Below the pieces are notes generated by a model, which saw only the letters and a list, made by a program, of their open reading frames with translations, searched no databases and was not told where the DNA came from. From CAVTWD01 sp963738325 (lineage in GTDB: Bacteria; Actinomycetota; Acidimicrobiia; Acidimicrobiales; Ilumatobacteraceae), in NCBI GenBank assembly GCA_963738325.1, contig CAVTWD010000001.1, positions 1-64,000 on the forward strand: DNA of 64,000 bases, read 5' to 3'. Made by a program: the position numbers and the translations under genes. Positions 55,586 through 62,979 of this stretch are shown piece after piece (the stretch's first letter is position 1; each line of letters begins with the position of its first letter).

Positions 55586-55688
55586 GGCTCGGCCCGAACC
55601 GTCAGCCGCCTGACTCCCCGCGGGGGCCGCGCCCACCGGGCTCGGCCCGACCGTCAGCCGCCTGATTCGCCGCGGGGCCGCGCCCACC
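55586..55688 (-). repeat. 52-bp tandem duplication at an SDR gene 3' end
   Basis: Two copies (55586-55637 and 55639-55688) with CCGTCAGCCGCCTGA and GGGGCCGCGCCCACC cores and a one-base length difference. On the minus strand they encode the repetitive tail of the SDR (GGRGPAANQ, then GGRGPRGESGG, stop). The length difference shifts the frame of the second copy and creates the stop. Confidence 0.9.
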
Positions 55689-56507
55689 AGCCTCGCGGAT
55701 CACCGTTCCCGTGAAGTCGTTCTGAGCCATGCGCGACCGTCCCGGTGCCATCGTGAGGCCACCGTCCACCCGCAGCACGGTGGCCGTCACGAAGGCGGCG
55801 TCGTCGCTGGCCAGGTACACGACCGCGGCGGCGATGTCCTCGGGCAGGCCCGGTCGGGTCGTGAGCGCGGACTGCCCGAGTGCCGCAGTGGCCCCGGCGA
55901 GATCCGTAACGTCGCCCACGCTCAGGTCCGCGGTCATGGCTGTCACCATGGCGCCCGGCATGATCGCGTTGACCCGGATGCCCTTCGGGCGCAACTCGGC
56001 GGCGACCGACAGCGTGAGGCCGATCACCCCCGCCTTCGCTGCGCTGTAGACGTGAGGACCCAGGCCGCCGGCGACGGCGGCCGGGCTCGTCGTCGAGAGG
56101 ATGACGCCCGAGCGCTCGGGTTCCATCACCCTGGCGGCGTGCTTCATCCCGAAGACGGTGCCTCGAAGGTTGACGGCCAACGTGAACTCGTAGTCGGCGG
56201 CGTCGAGCGCCGAGATGGGGCCGACCGCACCGATGACACCGGCGTTGTTGAACATGATGTCGAGGCGCCCGAATCGCTCCACGGCGGCGTCGATGGCGCC
56301 GGCGACCGAGGCTTCGTCGGTCACGTCCGTTCGTACGAACCGGGCCGCGGGTCCGAGCTCCTCGGCCAAGCTCGTGCCCGGATCGACCTGGAGGTCGGCC
56401 AGCACCACGCGGGCCCCTTCGGTGACGAGCCGGCGGGCGGTTGCCGCGCCGAGCCCGCTCGCCGCCCCGGTCACGACTGCGACCCGGCCCGCGAGGCGCT
56501 CGGTCAC
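55602..56507 (-). CDS. SDR-family oxidoreductase with repeat-derived tail
   Basis: 301 aa. Classical SDR motifs are VAVVTGAASGLGAATARRLV, FNNAGVIGAVG, STTSPAA and YSAAKAGVIGLT, and NAIMPGAMVTAMT. The core ends near residue 262 (DGGLTMAPGRSRM). The following 35 residues are low complexity and come from the tandem duplication at the gene end. It is probably a hydroxyacyl dehydrogenase for the degradative block. ATG 56507 lies 34 nt after the SnoaL-like gene. Confidence 0.87.
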   Translation of the reverse strand: MTERLAGRVAVVTGAASGLGAATARRLVTEGARVVLADLQVDPGTSLAEELGPAARFVRTDVTDEASVAGAIDAAVERFGRLDIMFNNAGVIGAVGPISALDAADYEFTLAVNLRGTVFGMKHAARVMEPERSGVILSTTSPAAVAGGLGPHVYSAAKAGVIGLTLSVAAELRPKGIRVNAIMPGAMVTAMTADLSVGDVTDLAGATAALGQSALTTRPGLPEDIAAAVVYLASDDAAFVTATVLRVDGGLTMAPGRSRMAQNDFTGTVIREAGGRGPAANQAADGRAEPGGRGPRGESGG

Positions 56508-56541
56508 GGCCGGGCCCGCGGCACGCGCGAGCCGGCGACCG

Positions 56542-57003
56542 TCATCGCGGCGCCGGCCGGGACATGAGCTCGGCCCAGCCTTGCCGGGCGTCGACCTGCA
56601 GCTCGAGCTCGATCCACTTGGTCACGAACACGAGGCGCCCGTCGCGCTCGGCGAAGGTGTCGCGGTAGTGGCCCCAGCCGACGAGCGGTCGGTCGCCGTC
56701 GGCACTGACGACGATGAAGTAGGCGCGCCCGACGAGCTGCGGGCCGCTCCGGTCGACGATGACGTTCGTCACGAAGTGACGCTTCGAGCTCGCGCCGGTC
56801 GCGAAGGCTTCGCGGTAGAAGTCGAGGACGGCCTCGCGTCCCTCACACCTCCGGTGTGGTGTCTCGAGCACCATGTCCGGGGCGAAGATCGCGCTGAGGG
56901 CGAGGACGTCCTCGGCATCACAAGCTGTGGCGTACGCGGCCATGAGGTTGCGGGCGTCCTCGGCCGCCTCGAGCCGGGCCAAGCGGTGAACGATGTCGCT
57001 CAC
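56542..57003 (-). CDS. SnoaL/NTF2-like fold protein
   Basis: 153 aa. It has the SnoaL-like alpha+beta barrel: LEAAEDARNLMAAYATACDA, VLALSAIFAPDMVLETP, GREAVLDFYREAFATG, KRHFVTNVIVDRSGPQL. Members act as small hydratases, isomerases or dehydratases, or bind hydrophobic ligands. The actual reaction is unknown. It sits between the exporter permease and the SDR. Confidence 0.8.
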   Translation of the reverse strand: MSDIVHRLARLEAAEDARNLMAAYATACDAEDVLALSAIFAPDMVLETPHRRCEGREAVLDFYREAFATGASSKRHFVTNVIVDRSGPQLVGRAYFIVVSADGDRPLVGWGHYRDTFAERDGRLVFVTKWIELELQVDARQGWAELMSRPAPR

Positions 57004-57007
57004 GGAC

Positions 57008-57838
57008 TCATCCTGCCCGGTACTGGCGGACGGCGAGAGAGGTGAAGACCACTACGATCCCGAACCACCAGAGGGCGAAGTGCAACGCGGAGCTGGGGAG
57101 GTGGGGCGACCCCAGCGCCAGTCCGCGAGCGGTGTCGATGGCCGAGGTCACCGGGTTGACGCGGGCGAGCGGTTGCATCCAGCCGGGCAGCCGGTCGACG
57201 GGGGCGAACGCCGAGCTGGTGAAGATGAGCGGCAGCATCGGGATGAAGACCGCCGCTTGCACCGTCTCCGGATCGCCGACGGAGAGCCCGACCCATCCGG
57301 AGAACGACGTGAGGGCGATGCCGAAGAGCACCACGACGAGGACCATCCCGACTCCCGCAGGGAAGCCGTTGTGGAAGCGGAAGCCGATGACCGTGCCGGC
57401 GGCGACGAGGAGCAGCGCTTGGATCCCCAGACGAGTGCTGTCGGCCACCGTGCGCCCCACGAGGAAGGCCGAGCGCGCGATCGGCAGGGAGCGGAGCCGT
57501 TCCACCATCCCCGTGTGCAGGTCGTTGGCGATGCCCACTCCGGACGTCATCCCGGCGAAGGTCATTGTCTGCACCAGCACGGCGGGGATCACGAAGCTGC
57601 GATAGTCGACGCCGGGCACCGTGGCGACGGCGTTGAAGACGTAGGCGAACAGGATCAGCTGCATCAGCGGCTGGATCGTCGTGAAGACGATGAGGCGCGG
57701 GTTGCGGAGGATGCGCCGCAGGTTGCGCTGCGCGACCAGCGCGATGTCCGCCACCACCCGGGAGAATGGCAGTGCGGCGCGCTCCTCGGCCGTGCCGGCG
57801 ACGCGTTCGGTGGTGATGGCAGTGGTGACGGCGCTCAT
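57008..57838 (-). CDS. ABC-2 type exporter permease (DrrB-like)
   Basis: 276 aa with six helices (LIVFTTIQPLMQLILFAYVF, LGIQALLLVAAGTVIGF, VGMVLVVVLFGIALTSFSGW, AVFIPMLPLIFTSSAFAP, LHFALWWFGIVVVFTSLAV). The motif SAFAPVDRLPGWMQPLARVN followed by PVT is typical of daunorubicin-resistance-type permeases. Its start overlaps the ATPase stop (ATGA). Together they should export a hydrophobic compound. Confidence 0.9.
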   Translation of the reverse strand: MSAVTTAITTERVAGTAEERAALPFSRVVADIALVAQRNLRRILRNPRLIVFTTIQPLMQLILFAYVFNAVATVPGVDYRSFVIPAVLVQTMTFAGMTSGVGIANDLHTGMVERLRSLPIARSAFLVGRTVADSTRLGIQALLLVAAGTVIGFRFHNGFPAGVGMVLVVVLFGIALTSFSGWVGLSVGDPETVQAAVFIPMLPLIFTSSAFAPVDRLPGWMQPLARVNPVTSAIDTARGLALGSPHLPSSALHFALWWFGIVVVFTSLAVRQYRAG

Positions 57839-58863
57839 GCCCGTGGGCTCCTGCGACTCTGGGTCGGTTGTCGGTTCTGATCCTCCGCGGTGTGGCCGGT
57901 CAGGGTGAGGAACACATCGTCGAGCGAGGGCCGCCGAAGAGCCAGATCGCCGATGGCGATGCCCTCGGCGTCGAGGATGCGCATGGCGTCCACCAGCGCG
58001 CCGGGACCCGAGGGGACGGGTACCTGGACCCGCCCGAGGTCGGGGTCGATGACGGTGTCGCCCTCGCCGAGGAGGAAGGCGCGCTGCAGGGCGGCGAGCG
58101 CCGGTTGCAACTGGGCGCGCTCGGCCAGCGTGAGGTCCAAGACGTCGCCGCCCACCTTGGCCTTCAGCTCGTCCGCAGTGCCCTCGGCGATGATGTGGCC
58201 GCCGTCGATGACGCTGATCGAGCTGGCCAGCTGATCCGCCTCCTCCAGGTACTGCGTCGTGAGCACGATCGTGGTGCCCTGGTCGCGAAGCTCCGTGATG
58301 ACCTCCCAGAGCTCAAGCCGGCTGCGCGGATCCAATCCGGTCGTGGGCTCGTCGAGGAACAGCACCGGGGGCGAGACGATGAGGCTGGCGGCCAGGTCGA
58401 GGCGCCGGCGCATGCCTCCGGAGTACGTGCGGACGGGGCGATCGGCGGCGTCGCTCAACGAGAAGGCCGACAGCAGTTGTGCAGCTCGCTGCTTGGCGCG
58501 ACCTTTCGGTACTCGAGACAGCCGGCCGATGAACACGAGGTTCTCCCGGCCGCTGAGATCCTCGTCGACGGCCGCGTACTGGCCCGTCAGCCCGATCACC
58601 GCTCGGACGAGCTGGGGCTGGTGCACGACGTCGTACCCGGCGACGGCGGCCCACCCTCCGTCCGGTTGGAGCAGGGTGGTGAGGATGCGGATGGTGGTCG
58701 TCTTCCCGGCGCCGTTCGGCCCGAGCAGGCCCGTCACCGTGCCCGCAGGCGCGGCGAAGTCGACCCCGTCGAGGGCGGTGAACGTCCCGAAGCGCTTGAC
58801 GAGCCCTTCGGCGACGACGCCGCCCACTTGAACGTGGCTGCCCGTTCCCTGAGTTGCGCCCAC
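57835..58863 (-). CDS. ABC exporter ATPase (DrrA-like)
   Basis: 342 aa. Walker A is GLLGPNGAGKTTTIRIL, the signature YSGGMRRRLDLAASL, Walker B VLFLDEPTTGLDPRSR, and the switch histidine region is replaced by VLTTQYLEEADQLA, as in DrrA proteins. A C-terminal DrrA-specific domain follows (LRRPSLDDVFLTLTGHTAED). It drives the permease encoded next. It could confer self-resistance or efflux of toxic catabolites or lipids. Confidence 0.93.
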   Translation of the reverse strand: MGATQGTGSHVQVGGVVAEGLVKRFGTFTALDGVDFAAPAGTVTGLLGPNGAGKTTTIRILTTLLQPDGGWAAVAGYDVVHQPQLVRAVIGLTGQYAAVDEDLSGRENLVFIGRLSRVPKGRAKQRAAQLLSAFSLSDAADRPVRTYSGGMRRRLDLAASLIVSPPVLFLDEPTTGLDPRSRLELWEVITELRDQGTTIVLTTQYLEEADQLASSISVIDGGHIIAEGTADELKAKVGGDVLDLTLAERAQLQPALAALQRAFLLGEGDTVIDPDLGRVQVPVPSGPGALVDAMRILDAEGIAIGDLALRRPSLDDVFLTLTGHTAEDQNRQPTQSRRSPRA

Positions 58864-58867
58864 CGGT

Positions 58868-60382
58868 TCAGGACGTCGCGGCAGGTGGGTGGCGCTCGGC
58901 CAGCTCCGGCCGGAGGACTCGGCGAAGGACCTTCCCCGTCTCGTTGTAGGGCAGCTCGGTCCGCACGTCGACGACGGCCGGGGCGCGCGACGAGCGGAGG
59001 TGCTGGGTGACCCAGGTTCGGATGTCGTCCTCGTCGACCACGGCGCCCTCTTCGGGCACGATGACGGCGGCGACCACCTCGCCCCACTCGACGTCGGGCA
59101 GGCCGAGCACGACCGCGTCCTGGATGGCCGGGTGGAGGAGGAGCACGTCTTCGATCTCCCCGGGCGAGAGGTTCTCGCCGCCGCGGATGATCACGTCGTC
59201 GATACGCCCGTCGAGGAACAGGAAGCCTTCCTCGTCGATGTAGCCGGCGTCCTTCGTGGGGAACCAGCCCTCGGCGTCGAGCAACGAGCTGCCCTTGTAC
59301 TCGCCCGACACCTGGTCACCGCGCACCCACACTTCTCCGCGCTGGCCCAAGGCGACGACCTCACCTTCCGCGTCCCGGATCGAGACCTCGACCGAGGGCA
59401 ACGGACGCCCGACCGACGCCAGCCGGGCTCGCACGGCCGGCTCGTCGCTGCTGAGGGCCTCGCGATGTTCCTCGGGGCCGAGGACGGCGATCGACGAGCT
59501 CGTCTCCGTCAAGCCGTAGGCGTTCACGAAGTCCACTCCCGGCAGCAGCCGCATCGCCTTCTCGATCGTCGGTACGGGCATGCGCCCGCCGCCGTAGGAG
59601 AGGTGGCGGAGGCTGGGAAGGCTCTCCTCTTCGCGCTCCAGGACCTCGAGGATCCGGCCCAGCATCGTGGGCACGACCATGGCGTGGGTGATGTGCTCCG
59701 CGTGGGCCAGATGCACCCACTCGTCCGGTTCGAAGCTCGGCAGCTGCACGAGGCGTCGGCCGCCATAGGAGGCCGTGAGGATGCCCGCCATCCCGGCGAT
59801 GTGGTATGGCGGGACGGACGCGAGCGTCGCCTCGTCCTCCCCCGCGCCGAGGAGCTCGACGGAGCCGAACACGTACGACACGAGATGCCGCTGGCGCAGG
59901 ATGGCCACCTTCGGCAGCCCGGAAGTGCCCGACGTGTGGAGCAGGATGGCGATGTCCTCTCCGTCGTAGGACCAGTCCGGCTCGGCGGGCTCCTCCGCCT
60001 CGATGGCCCGTAGGAAGTCACCGGACGAGAGCTGCTCGACGCCTTCGATGCCCGCGGTCCGGTCCGCGTCCGAATCGGCGTGCAGCAGGAAAGCCGGGGC
60101 CTGACCGCCGACGAGGGCCTGCAGCCGGTCGTCCGCGAGCCGGTAGCTGAGCGGGACGAACGGTTGGCCTGCCCACGATGCCGCGAACAACGCCACCGGC
60201 AGGGCGGGCGAGGACTCGTCCGTGTAGAGGAGCCGCTCGCCCGGTCGGGCGCGGAGGAAGGTGGCGCCACGAGCAGCGAGGTCGTAGAGGCGTTCATAGG
60301 TCATCCCGCCGTCCATCGGGCCGAACGCCACCCGATCCGGCGCGGTCTGCGACGCCATCTCCAACAGCATCATGAGGTTCAC
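58868..60382 (-). CDS. AMP-dependent acyl/aryl-CoA synthetase
   Basis: 504 aa. Motifs are LLHTSGTSGLPKVAIL (P-loop), VNAYGLTETSSSIAVLG, GWFPTKDAGYIDEEGFLFLD, RIDDVIIRGGENLSPGEIED, and the final lysine in YNETGKVLRRVLR. It activates a carboxylic acid to the CoA ester; length and motif spacing fit medium-chain or aromatic substrates better than long-chain. It is the first gene of the minus-strand block, which likely reads ligase, exporter, SnoaL-like, SDR, LLM, thiolase-like, DUF35 and CoA-transferase. Confidence 0.92.
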   Translation of the reverse strand: MNLMMLLEMASQTAPDRVAFGPMDGGMTYERLYDLAARGATFLRARPGERLLYTDESSPALPVALFAASWAGQPFVPLSYRLADDRLQALVGGQAPAFLLHADSDADRTAGIEGVEQLSSGDFLRAIEAEEPAEPDWSYDGEDIAILLHTSGTSGLPKVAILRQRHLVSYVFGSVELLGAGEDEATLASVPPYHIAGMAGILTASYGGRRLVQLPSFEPDEWVHLAHAEHITHAMVVPTMLGRILEVLEREEESLPSLRHLSYGGGRMPVPTIEKAMRLLPGVDFVNAYGLTETSSSIAVLGPEEHREALSSDEPAVRARLASVGRPLPSVEVSIRDAEGEVVALGQRGEVWVRGDQVSGEYKGSSLLDAEGWFPTKDAGYIDEEGFLFLDGRIDDVIIRGGENLSPGEIEDVLLLHPAIQDAVVLGLPDVEWGEVVAAVIVPEEGAVVDEDDIRTWVTQHLRSSRAPAVVDVRTELPYNETGKVLRRVLRPELAERHPPAATS

Positions 60383-60540
60383 GGTTCCGACCTCTTCGCT
60401 CGAGGCAGGGACGCGCCAGCGTCCTGCGCGACGCGGCTCCAGCCGCCCGCGCCATCATGCTCCATGCAGGCGTGGGGTTGCGGGCCGCGCCCACGCTGGA
60501 GTACGGAGGAGAACATGGGCAGCGTGATCGTCGGGCACCG

Positions 60541-61404
60541 GTGAAACCGGCGGCTTTCGGGTACCACGCACCGAGCGAGGTGGGCGAGGCGATTTCGCTG
60601 CTGGCCGAGCACGGTGACGAGGCCAAGCCGCTGGCCGGAGGCCAGAGCCTGGTGCCGATGCTCTCGTTGCGTCTGGCCCGCTACGCCCACCTGGTCGATC
60701 TCAACCGGGTGGCGGCGCTGCAGGGCATCGCGCGAGTCGACGGGCACCTCCGCATCGCGGCGATGACTCGTCAGGCCCGAGCCGAGCACGATCCGCTGGT
60801 GGCCGAGGCGGCCCCGCTCGTCGCCCGGGCGCTGCCCCACATCGGGCACTTCCAGATCCGCAACCGAGGCACGGTTGGGGGCTCGATCGCCCATGCCGAC
60901 CCGGCGAGCGAGCTGCCCGCTGTGGCGCTCGCGCTCGATGCAGTGATCGAGGCTCTCGGGCCGTCCGGGATACGGCGCATCGCCGCCCAGGATTTCTTCG
61001 AGGGAACTTGGTCCACCTCGCTCCGCGACGACGAGCTCGTCACCGCGGTCGAGTTCCCTGTGTGGACGGGGCAGTGCGGTTTCGCCGTCGAGGAAGTGGC
61101 GCGCCGCCACGGCGACTTCGCCCTCGTCGGCACGGCGTGTGCCGTCGAGGTCGACGATGGTCGTGTGCGCCGCGTGGCCATCGCCCTCTTCGGCGTGGCC
61201 TCGACACCCGTCCGGGTGGCCGAGGCCGAGGCGGCCGTGATCGCAGGCGGTCCGCGCGTCGACCTCGAGGGGGTCGGCAAGATCGTGTCGAGCGCCATCG
61301 ACGCTCGTGACGACCTCCACGCTTCGGGGGTCTACCGGCGAGTCGTGGCGGGGAGGATCGTCCGGCGCGCCCTCGGTCGTGCGCTCGAGGAGGCGGTCGC
61401 GTGA
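60541..61404 (+). CDS. Molybdo-hydroxylase FAD-binding subunit (CoxM-like)
   Basis: 287 aa from GTG 60541. The FAD-binding motifs are KPLAGGQSLVPMLSLRLARY and NRGTVGGSIAHADPASELP (TIGGxxxxADPA type). It transfers electrons from the iron-sulphur subunit to the acceptor in xanthine-dehydrogenase/CO-dehydrogenase family enzymes. Its stop overlaps the iron-sulphur subunit GTG by four bases. No gene for the molybdenum-binding large subunit is in the window. Confidence 0.9.
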   Translation: MKPAAFGYHAPSEVGEAISLLAEHGDEAKPLAGGQSLVPMLSLRLARYAHLVDLNRVAALQGIARVDGHLRIAAMTRQARAEHDPLVAEAAPLVARALPHIGHFQIRNRGTVGGSIAHADPASELPAVALALDAVIEALGPSGIRRIAAQDFFEGTWSTSLRDDELVTAVEFPVWTGQCGFAVEEVARRHGDFALVGTACAVEVDDGRVRRVAIALFGVASTPVRVAEAEAAVIAGGPRVDLEGVGKIVSSAIDARDDLHASGVYRRVVAGRIVRRALGRALEEAVA

Positions 61405-61880
61405 TCGACGACGAGGTGCCGATCACCTTGCGCGTGAACGATCGCTCCTACCGCGTCCGCGTCGAGCCGAGGAAGCTGCTGTCGGATGTGCTCCGGGAGG
61501 ACTGCGGCCTCACCGGTACCCACCTCGGTTGCGAGCACGGCGTATGTGGAGCGTGCACGGTGTTGTGCGATGGCGACGCGGTTCGTTCGTGCCTGCTCTT
61601 CGCGGTGCAGGTGGAGGGGAGCGAGATCGTCACTGTCGAGGGCCTGACACCACCAGGCGGCGGGCTGAGCGCGGTCCAAGAGGCGATGCGGGCCTGCCAC
61701 GGGCTCCAGTGCGGCTTCTGCACGCCCGGATTCGTGGTGAGCATCACCGCCCTGTTGCGCGCCAATCCCGACCCGACCGAGGCCGACATCGTCGAGGGTC
61801 TGTCCGGCAACCTCTGCCGGTGCACCGGCTACCAAGGCATCATCCGGGCGGTGCAGATGGCGGCGCGGGTGGCTCCATGA
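61401..61880 (+). CDS. Molybdo-hydroxylase 2Fe-2S subunit (CoxS-like)
   Basis: 159 aa. There are two iron-sulphur sites: the plant-ferredoxin type GCEHGVCGACTVLCDG and the helical C-terminal type CGFCTPGFVV with GNLCRCTGYQGI. It starts at GTG 61401, overlapping the FAD subunit, and its stop overlaps the hydrolase ATG (ATGA). The M and S subunits thus form an operon with the hydrolase in the place where the large subunit would be expected. Confidence 0.93.
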   Translation: MIDDEVPITLRVNDRSYRVRVEPRKLLSDVLREDCGLTGTHLGCEHGVCGACTVLCDGDAVRSCLLFAVQVEGSEIVTVEGLTPPGGGLSAVQEAMRACHGLQCGFCTPGFVVSITALLRANPDPTEADIVEGLSGNLCRCTGYQGIIRAVQMAARVAP

Positions 61881-62803
61881 GCGAGCGGATCGATTACGAC
61901 GAGCTCGGGTTGTTCCACGAGAACGCGGCCGAGTTCGGGCTGCCGTTCGCCGTGCCGCCCGTCGTTCGCCGTGAAGCGGTGGAGGTGGAGCCCGGCCGCC
62001 GCCTGAGCGCCCTGGTCTGGGGCGATCGTCCGGCGGAGCTGGCCTTCCTGCACGGAGGCGCCCAGAACGCGCACACATGGGACACGGTGGCGATGGCTCT
62101 CGATCGTCCACTCGTCGCGATCGATCTCCCCGGGCACGGGCACTCGGACGACCCGGGGACCCGCCCGCACGGACAGCTGTCCGCCTCGGGGAACGCGGCC
62201 GATGTCGCCGCGGCGCTGGCGGTGCTCGCACCGGACGCGGCCACGGTCGTCGGGATGTCCCTCGGGGGCCTCACCTCGATCGCGCTCGCAGGCGAGTTCC
62301 CCGCCTTGGTCCGCGCCCTCGTCCTCGTTGATGTGACCCCCGGTGTCACGGCCGCGAAGTCGGAGGCCATCACCGCGTTCGTGAACGGTCCGCGGACGTT
62401 CCCCAGCTTCGACGACATCCTCGCCCGGACCGTCGAGCACAATCCGGGCCGGAGCGTGTCTTCCCTCCGCCGTGGCATCCTCCACAACGCGGTGCAGTTG
62501 GACGACGGGAGCTGGATGTGGCGATACCGCCGCTTCGACAGCCTCGGCGACGGATCGCGCCCCGGAGAATCCGACTGGGCCGCCCTGTGGGATGTACTTG
62601 GCTCAGTTCGCGTGCCGGTCATGCTCGTGCGAGGCATGCGGCCGCAGTCCGTGGTCGACGACGCCGACGAAGCCGAGTTGCTCCGCCGGCTGCCCGACGC
62701 TCGCGTGGAGCACGTCCACGCTGCCGGCCACAGCGTGCAAGGAGACACCCCACTCGAGTTGGCCGCCCTCATCGAGGACTTCGTCTTCGGCGGCGCGGCG
62801 TAG
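61877..62803 (+). CDS. Alpha/beta-hydrolase
   Basis: 308 aa. The fold is clear: AFLHGGAQNAHTWDTVAMAL (oxyanion HGG), the nucleophile elbow VVGMSLGGLTSIALAGEFP (G-x-S-x-G), and the catalytic His in HVHAAGHSVQGDTP; the acid is probably Asp in RGMRPQSVVDDADEAE. It is probably an esterase or lactonase acting with the molybdo-hydroxylase. ATG 61877 overlaps the iron-sulphur gene stop. Confidence 0.88.
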   Translation: MSERIDYDELGLFHENAAEFGLPFAVPPVVRREAVEVEPGRRLSALVWGDRPAELAFLHGGAQNAHTWDTVAMALDRPLVAIDLPGHGHSDDPGTRPHGQLSASGNAADVAAALAVLAPDAATVVGMSLGGLTSIALAGEFPALVRALVLVDVTPGVTAAKSEAITAFVNGPRTFPSFDDILARTVEHNPGRSVSSLRRGILHNAVQLDDGSWMWRYRRFDSLGDGSRPGESDWAALWDVLGSVRVPVMLVRGMRPQSVVDDADEAELLRRLPDARVEHVHAAGHSVQGDTPLELAALIEDFVFGGAA

Positions 62804-62903
62804 CACTCAGTTCGGGACACGCGGCCGGTCGCGGCCCGCCGCAGTTCGCGACCCCGGCCGCGGCCCCCAACCGGCCACGGGCGCCTCCGCCGCCATGGGA
62901 CAT

Positions 62904-62932
62904 CGATTCGGTACCGATTCGGTGATCCACGG
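62904..62932. repeat. Third copy of the ATTCGG near-palindrome
   Basis: It matches 27 of 29 positions with 24701-24729, including the flanking GATCCACGG. It is centred about 66 nt before ATG 62980. Confidence 0.7.
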
Positions 62933-62979
62933 AGTGGAAGACGGGAGGCGGATGGGGATTTGTGTGACAGGGGGGTGGC

